Below are positions 59,358 through 64,000 of a DNA stretch of 64,000 nucleotides, one piece after another (position 1 is the stretch's first letter; each line of letters opens with the position of its first letter). This DNA comes from JANQOH01 sp965243325 (lineage in GTDB: Bacteria > Pseudomonadota > Alphaproteobacteria > UBA7887): NCBI GenBank assembly GCA_965243325.1, contig CBDEUQ010000003.1:992001-1056000 (forward strand), read 5' to 3'. Both the position numbers and the translations under genes were made by a program. Under the pieces are notes generated by a model. That model searched no databases and was not told the origin of the DNA. It worked only from the letters and a program-made list of their open reading frames with translations.

Positions 59358-62300
59358 CTACGGCAGGCCGACCTTGTACCCGATGGACCATTCCCGTTTC
59401 AGGGCCTCCACTTCCTGCACGATCCGCCGCCGCTCCGCCTGTTCGCGCAGCAGGCGTTCGCGTTTCTCCCAGTCGCCGCCGAACGCGCACAACGCGCCGC
59501 CGGCCATCAGCAGGTCGAAGGGGATGACCGGCTGGCCCAGCGCCGCGCCGTCGGAGCGCCAAGTCTCGCGCAGCCTGCAGCGGTCCTCCTCTTCGCGCGC
59601 GGCGATGCTCCGCTCCTCCACTTCCGCCTCCACCGTCACCGCGATCGACAGGCCCGCAGAGGGGCCGTCCGCGGCGCCGCGCGCCTCGCCGATCTCGATC
59701 CAGCGCACGCGGTCGCCGGGAACGAGGCCGTTGCGGCAGTCGAGAGAGAAGCCGCCCGAAGGCGCCGTGTCCCCGCGCGCCAGCGCCACGTCCCGCAGGC
59801 GCTCGTCGCTCCACGACGCCCGGCGGACGCCCGATCCCGCGAGCTCGCGGGCGGCGACCCATTCCGCTGCGCCGTCCGCCCCGGCCCATTGGAGCGCCAC
59901 CCTGGCGCCCGGCGCGCAGCCGCCGTCGACCCCGGGCCATATCACCACCGCCTCGCGGCGGCCCCCGTCCCGCCATTGCTCCAGCTGGAGCCGGTCGCCC
60001 GCCGCCAGCGGTTCCTGGCCCCACCACTCGCGCTCGAATGCGTGACCGCCCTCTGGATCGCGAAGCCGCGCCGCCTCGGCCTCCAGCATGCGATCGAGGC
60101 GGGCCTCCTCGTGCGCGGGGAGGCGGATGCGCCCATCCATGCGATCGCGCTCTTCTCCGATCCGGGCCGGCAGGACGGTCAGTCCACCCCGGTGGCGCAG
60201 CACGTCGGCGCCGTGCAGCGCCCAGGCCGCGTCGTCGACGAACGTCCGGGCGCGCGCCTCCCAGTGGCGCCAGCCCGCGGCCAGCGGGCGCGGGACGTTC
60301 CGACGCGCGGCTTCCTCGCAGATCTCCTCGTATTCGCGCGCGAGCGGCGCCGTCTCCCCGGCGAGTCGCAGGATCTCCTGCCACGCGACCGCGAGGTCCG
60401 CCTGTCCGGCCAGCCCGGTCTCCAGCCTGCGGCGCATCGCCTCGTCGACGTCGTCCCGCCCGGCGAGCCGGCGCGCCTCCCGCCGCGCACTGCGGCAGGG
60501 CGCATCGTCGGAGATCGCGACGCCGTGGCCGACTGCCGCCCGCCCGGTTTGCACAAGCGCTTCGGATACCTCCACGCACTGGTCGAGCAAGGCGTGCGCA
60601 CCGAGCCGTTCGAGCGCTCGCCGCACAGTGTCGCGGTCCTCCGGAACCCGGGCGAGGTGAGGGCCGTACCGCGCCCCGTCGTCCAGGAGCGTCCGTCCGG
60701 TCTTCCGCAGCGCCCGCTCCGGCTTCGTGAGCGGGCGGTAGTCCGGCAGATCAATGGTCGCGACGTCCGGCTCGACCCGGGCCCGCCGTGTCCTGTCGTC
60801 CTGCAGACCGTCCCAGAAATCGCCGTGTGCCCGGGCGCCGTCGAGGAACGCCGCGATCTCCCTCCGCGTCTCGCGGCAGCGGGTGTCCTCGTCAAGCACC
60901 CGCCGCGCCGCCCGCGCCGCTCCGTCGGGTACACCCGGACCATGGGCGAGCATGCGGGCCTGGCCGACAAGGACGCCCCAGTCCTCCATGTCGAACGGCA
61001 GGCACTCGCGCCTCCCGGCCTCGTCCACGACGGCCTTGTGCGACCCGGACAGCAGCGCCCACGCCAGGTCGTAGCCCCGCAGCGCCTCGAACCGCTGCAC
61101 CGCCGTCCCGATCGCCGTCGCTTCGTCCTGCAGGGCATCCAGGTGGGGCTTCCATGTTCCCGGATCGCCCTGCATCGCGCGCCAGCCCAGACCGGCAGCC
61201 GCGCACCGCCTCTGCCAGCCGGCATGGGCAGCCAGCGACGAGGGGGGATCGAGGCCGGTCTCCGCCTCCAGCGCCCGGCGCTCCTCCAGCAGTCTGTCGA
61301 TGTTGTCCCGGAGCGCGCCGATGCCCGCGCAAAGGGCTTCGCAGATCTCCGCTTGAGAGATGGTTTCGTCGACGGCGGTCCGCAGCCAGGCCGGCAGACG
61401 CGGCAGTCCGGAGAGCGCCCGCGCCTGCGCGAGAAGGTCGCCGTGGCCCTCGACATGGAACGGGATCGTCTTCGCCTCCGCCGCCCGCTCCGCGACCGCG
61501 TCCCGCAGGGTCTCGAAGGCGAGCGCGGCATCGTCGAGGTCGAGCAGGGCCGACAGCCGGTCGAGCCGGCGGCCGAGCCGGTGGGCGACGGCGCCGGCCA
61601 TGTCGGTGTCCTTCACCGCCGGCAGTGCCAGCACGGCCGGACCGTTCGCAACCAGCCGGTCCGCCCTCTCGCGCCACGCCCCGTATTCCGCCAGGCTCGC
61701 CACCGCCCGCTCCGCCGCCGCCGCATCCAGCGTGCGCCGCCGCTCCGCATGCTCGCCGATCAGGCCGTCGAACTCCTCCGCCGCCTTGCCCTCTTCGCGA
61801 CAGGCGCGGTCGTAGGCGAGCAGCCCGTCCGTGAACTCGCGGGCGGCCGCCGCAAGGTCCGGCATTGCCGCGAGCCCGCGCGCGCGTTCGACGAGCGCGC
61901 CGTAGCCGTCGACCAGGAACAGCACCGTCGCCTCGCGCCGCGCCGCCGCCTCCAGCGCCCGCCACTCCTCGAGCGGAGTCCAGACGGGCGCCTTCTCCGG
62001 TACCGGCGCCGCCGGCCCCGCATCGCCCGGGGCGATCCCTTCGACGACCGCCTCCGCCGCCGTCGGGCGCTCGCCGGTATCGGCCATCAGCACCTCGATC
62101 AGCTGTTCGCGGTTGTCGGTGAGGATCTCCGCCCCGTCCCGCGCCCGGCTGATCTCGACATAGAAGGTCGACTGGTCGGTGAGCGCGCGGTTGCTCGAAT
62201 CGAGCACCGCGATCACCCGGTCGGCCGTCGACCCCTGCGCGCCGTGCACCGTCGAGCTCCACGCATGGTCGATGTGGCGCAGCTGCGGATCGCCCGCCCG

Positions 62301-64000
62301 GAGCGAGACCGTCCGCCCGTCCGCGAGATCGAGCCGCACCCGGCCGCCCGCGATCTCCATGACCTCCGCCTTCTCGCCGTTGACCAGCGACCGCGCCTTG
62401 TCGTTGCGGGTCCAGCGGATGCGGTCGCCGGCGCGGATCTCGATCTCCCGCGTCTCGTAGACCTCCAGCCGGTAGCGCACGCCGCCCGCCGGCCGGATAC
62501 GGCGGGGCTTCCCGTCCGCGTGTGCAAGGACCACGCTGTCGCGCTCGATCCCGGTCACCGTCAGGACATCGTCCCTGCCCACCCGGTAGTTGACCAGGTC
62601 CTGGTTGAACACGACGACGTCGCCGTCGCGGTAGTTGCGCACGTCGCCCTTCTCCGCCCGGGTCATGCCGAGATTGACCAGCCGCTCGATGCGGAGCGCC
62701 TTGCCCCGGATCGCCCCCTCCGCCGCCAGCCCCTCGCGCACCGTCGCGTTGACCTCCTCCCTCAGTGCATGCGTCGGCGCCAGCAGGAGCGTGCTGTCGC
62801 GCCGCGCAGGATCGAGCGCGAGCCACGCCTCCGCCGCCTTCACGCCGAGATCGTCGTAGTCCACCTCGTGCACGCCGGCGCCCAGCATCTCCATCGCCGC
62901 GCCCGGATCGCCCTCCAGGACCGACAGCACCGCCGCCTTGAGCGCCGGGTTGCGCTGGCGCAGGATGTCGTCCATCCGCGCCGTCGTCATGCCGGCGTCC
63001 TGCAGCTGGCGGAACGGCTGACCCGCCTCCACCGCCCGCAGCTGGCTGCGGTCGCCCACCAGCACCAGACGCGCCACGCCGAGACCGTCCGCGATCCGCA
63101 TCAGCTGGCGCATCTGGTCGGTCGAGACCATCGACGCCTCGTCGAGCACCAGCACCGCGCCGCCGAACAGCGCCTTCAGCCTGCCGTCCACACCGCCGTT
63201 CGCTGCCGCCCCACGGCAGCGCGTCAGGAACCATTGCAGGGTGCGCGCCGGGATGTCGGTCTCGCGCTCCAGCACCCGCGCCGCCGCCGCCGACGGCGCC
63301 AACCCGATCACCGGCCCGCCCTGCGCGAGCTCCCGGACGTGGCGCAGCATCGTCGTCTTGCCGGTCCCCGCCCGGCCCTGCACTCCGACGATCCGGTCGG
63401 GCGCGAGAACGATCGTCCGCACCGCCGCCGCCTGCCCCGGCGTGAGGCCCGCGCCGGCGAGGTGGGCCTCCACCCGCTCGCGCTCCGCCAGCGGCCCGGC
63501 CGTGCCGAGACCCGCCTTCATCGCCGCGATCACCCTGCGCTCGGCCTTCAGCGTGCGCTCGGTCACGAACGCCCGGTCGGCGCGCGACAGCGAGGCCTCC
63601 ACCAGGTGGCCGTCGCGCACCATCCACGCCACCGCCTCGCGCACCGCTCCGATCGAATGCGCTCCCGGCGAGTGGGCCAGCGCCAGAGCCTCCAGCTCGT
63701 GCGCCGCGAACACCGGCTGGCGCTCCTCCAACCGCGCCATCGTGCGACCCACGATCTCGATCGCCGACGGCGCCCGCGGCGCCGCCGCCGCCATCTCCAC
63801 AGGCTCCCGCGACCGGGTCGTCCGCGGCGCGGCATCCAGTCCCGCCGCCCGAAGGCGCCCGAGCCACTCCCGCCGCAGCACCGCCTGCACCGGTTCCGCC
63901 TTGCGCTTGCGCGTCGCAAACGTTGCCTTCTGCAACGACGCCGAGGTCCGCTCCAGGCCCCTCTCGTCCACCCAGGCCACGATCTCCCGCCGCCGGGTCG
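59358..64000 (-). CDS. MobF-type conjugative relaxase-helicase (TraI/TrwC/TraA-like), 5' end outside window
   Basis: The frame is open to the right edge, so the N-terminal TrwC relaxase domain is not seen except for its end (VAWVDERGLERTSASLQKAT). Counting from the GTG at 63980, the helicase domain follows: GRAGTGKTTMLRH (Walker A, ~202-214), VLVLDEASMVSTDQM (Walker B, ~276-290), LVLVGDRSQLRAVEAGQPFR and SSTVHGAQGSTADRVI. The remaining ~850 residues are a long helical C-terminal region rich in Arg, Glu and Ala. Such proteins nick the transfer origin and unwind DNA during conjugation. The window therefore ends inside a conjugative element or plasmid-derived island. Confidence 0.88.
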   Translation of the reverse strand, partial: TRRREIVAWVDERGLERTSASLQKATFATRKRKAEPVQAVLRREWLGRLRAAGLDAAPRTTRSREPVEMAAAAPRAPSAIEIVGRTMARLEERQPVFAAHELEALALAHSPGAHSIGAVREAVAWMVRDGHLVEASLSRADRAFVTERTLKAERRVIAAMKAGLGTAGPLAERERVEAHLAGAGLTPGQAAAVRTIVLAPDRIVGVQGRAGTGKTTMLRHVRELAQGGPVIGLAPSAAAARVLERETDIPARTLQWFLTRCRGAAANGGVDGRLKALFGGAVLVLDEASMVSTDQMRQLMRIADGLGVARLVLVGDRSQLRAVEAGQPFRQLQDAGMTTARMDDILRQRNPALKAAVLSVLEGDPGAAMEMLGAGVHEVDYDDLGVKAAEAWLALDPARRDSTLLLAPTHALREEVNATVREGLAAEGAIRGKALRIERLVNLGMTRAEKGDVRNYRDGDVVVFNQDLVNYRVGRDDVLTVTGIERDSVVLAHADGKPRRIRPAGGVRYRLEVYETREIEIRAGDRIRWTRNDKARSLVNGEKAEVMEIAGGRVRLDLADGRTVSLRAGDPQLRHIDHAWSSTVHGAQGSTADRVIAVLDSSNRALTDQSTFYVEISRARDGAEILTDNREQLIEVLMADTGERPTAAEAVVEGIAPGDAGPAAPVPEKAPVWTPLEEWRALEAAARREATVLFLVDGYGALVERARGLAAMPDLAAAAREFTDGLLAYDRACREEGKAAEEFDGLIGEHAERRRTLDAAAAERAVASLAEYGAWRERADRLVANGPAVLALPAVKDTDMAGAVAHRLGRRLDRLSALLDLDDAALAFETLRDAVAERAAEAKTIPFHVEGHGDLLAQARALSGLPRLPAWLRTAVDETISQAEICEALCAGIGALRDNIDRLLEERRALEAETGLDPPSSLAAHAGWQRRCAAAGLGWRAMQGDPGTWKPHLDALQDEATAIGTAVQRFEALRGYDLAWALLSGSHKAVVDEAGRRECLPFDMEDWGVLVGQARMLAHGPGVPDGAARAARRVLDEDTRCRETRREIAAFLDGARAHGDFWDGLQDDRTRRARVEPDVATIDLPDYRPLTKPERALRKTGRTLLDDGARYGPHLARVPEDRDTVRRALERLGAHALLDQCVEVSEALVQTGRAAVGHGVAISDDAPCRSARREARRLAGRDDVDEAMRRRLETGLAGQADLAVAWQEILRLAGETAPLAREYEEICEEAARRNVPRPLAAGWRHWEARARTFVDDAAWALHGADVLRHRGGLTVLPARIGEERDRMDGRIRLPAHEEARLDRMLEAEAARLRDPEGGHAFEREWWGQEPLAAGDRLQLEQWRDGGRREAVVIWPGVDGGCAPGARVALQWAGADGAAEWVAARELAGSGVRRASWSDERLRDVALARGDTAPSGGFSLDCRNGLVPGDRVRWIEIGEARGAADGPSAGLSIAVTVEAEVEERSIAAREEEDRCRLRETWRSDGAALGQPVIPFDLLMAGGALCAFGGDWEKRERLLREQAERRRIVQEVEALKREWSIGYKVGLP

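Overview
The window is high-GC DNA from an alphaproteobacterium, most likely of the Rhodospirillales type. The evidence is a conserved chromosomal block (YdcH-like DUF465 protein, purE, purK, COQ9, peptide deformylase, rpsU, a DUF6524 membrane protein) and a large Tad pilus locus. COQ9, TIGR02444 and DUF6524 proteins are typical of that class. No rRNA or tRNA gene was seen.

Layout. (1) 1-9.2 kb is accessory and decayed: a DUF3800 protein, a ClpP-like protease, an IS1595 remnant, remnants of BrnT/BrnA and HigA toxin-antitoxin genes, three tandem TbpB-like surface lipoproteins with a fourth broken copy beside them, fragments of a P450 and a LuxR-type regulator, an intact FitA/FitB-type pair and an orphan HicB-like protein. 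(2) 9.3-15 kb is core housekeeping. (3) 15-32.8 kb, almost all on the minus strand, is a Tad (Flp) pilus locus: cpaB, a 548-aa unknown, a TPR-SPOR protein, a TPR-secretin fusion, a small lipoprotein, two TadZ/CpaE paralogues, two TadE-like pseudopilins, the Flp pilin, the TadA ATPase, TadB and TadC, ending with a di-haem peroxidase and a sensor-kinase-like ATPase. A LysR gene sits inside it on the other strand. (4) 32.9-42.7 kb is a mobile island: a tyrosine recombinase split by an IS110/IS1111-type element, a second recombinase coupled to it, an orphan PD-(D/E)XK nuclease, small membrane and secreted proteins, an IS1595 element and broken copies of other genes. (5) 42.8-53.9 kb is a type I-G (formerly I-U) CRISPR-Cas locus: csb1/cas7, csb2 (cas5-cas6), cas3, csb3/cas8, cas4, cas1, cas2 and an array of 14 repeats. 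(6) 54-64 kb holds a glycosyltransferase, fused remnants of ahcY and an HU gene, and the start of a conjugative region with a very large MobF-type relaxase-helicase running off the right edge.

How it works together. The cas genes overlap or nearly abut and read as one operon into the array. The interference genes look intact, but cas1 has an in-frame amber codon at position 53. An IS1380-type element has jumped into spacer 5, and removing it with one copy of the 5-bp target duplication restores a normal 37-nt spacer. The locus therefore looks like an interference-competent, memory-frozen system whose distal eight full repeats may be cut off from the leader. The most unusual non-CRISPR items are the lipoprotein TPR-secretin fusion in the Tad locus, the kinase-like protein without a visible phospho-acceptor histidine, and the clustered TbpB-like lipoproteins.
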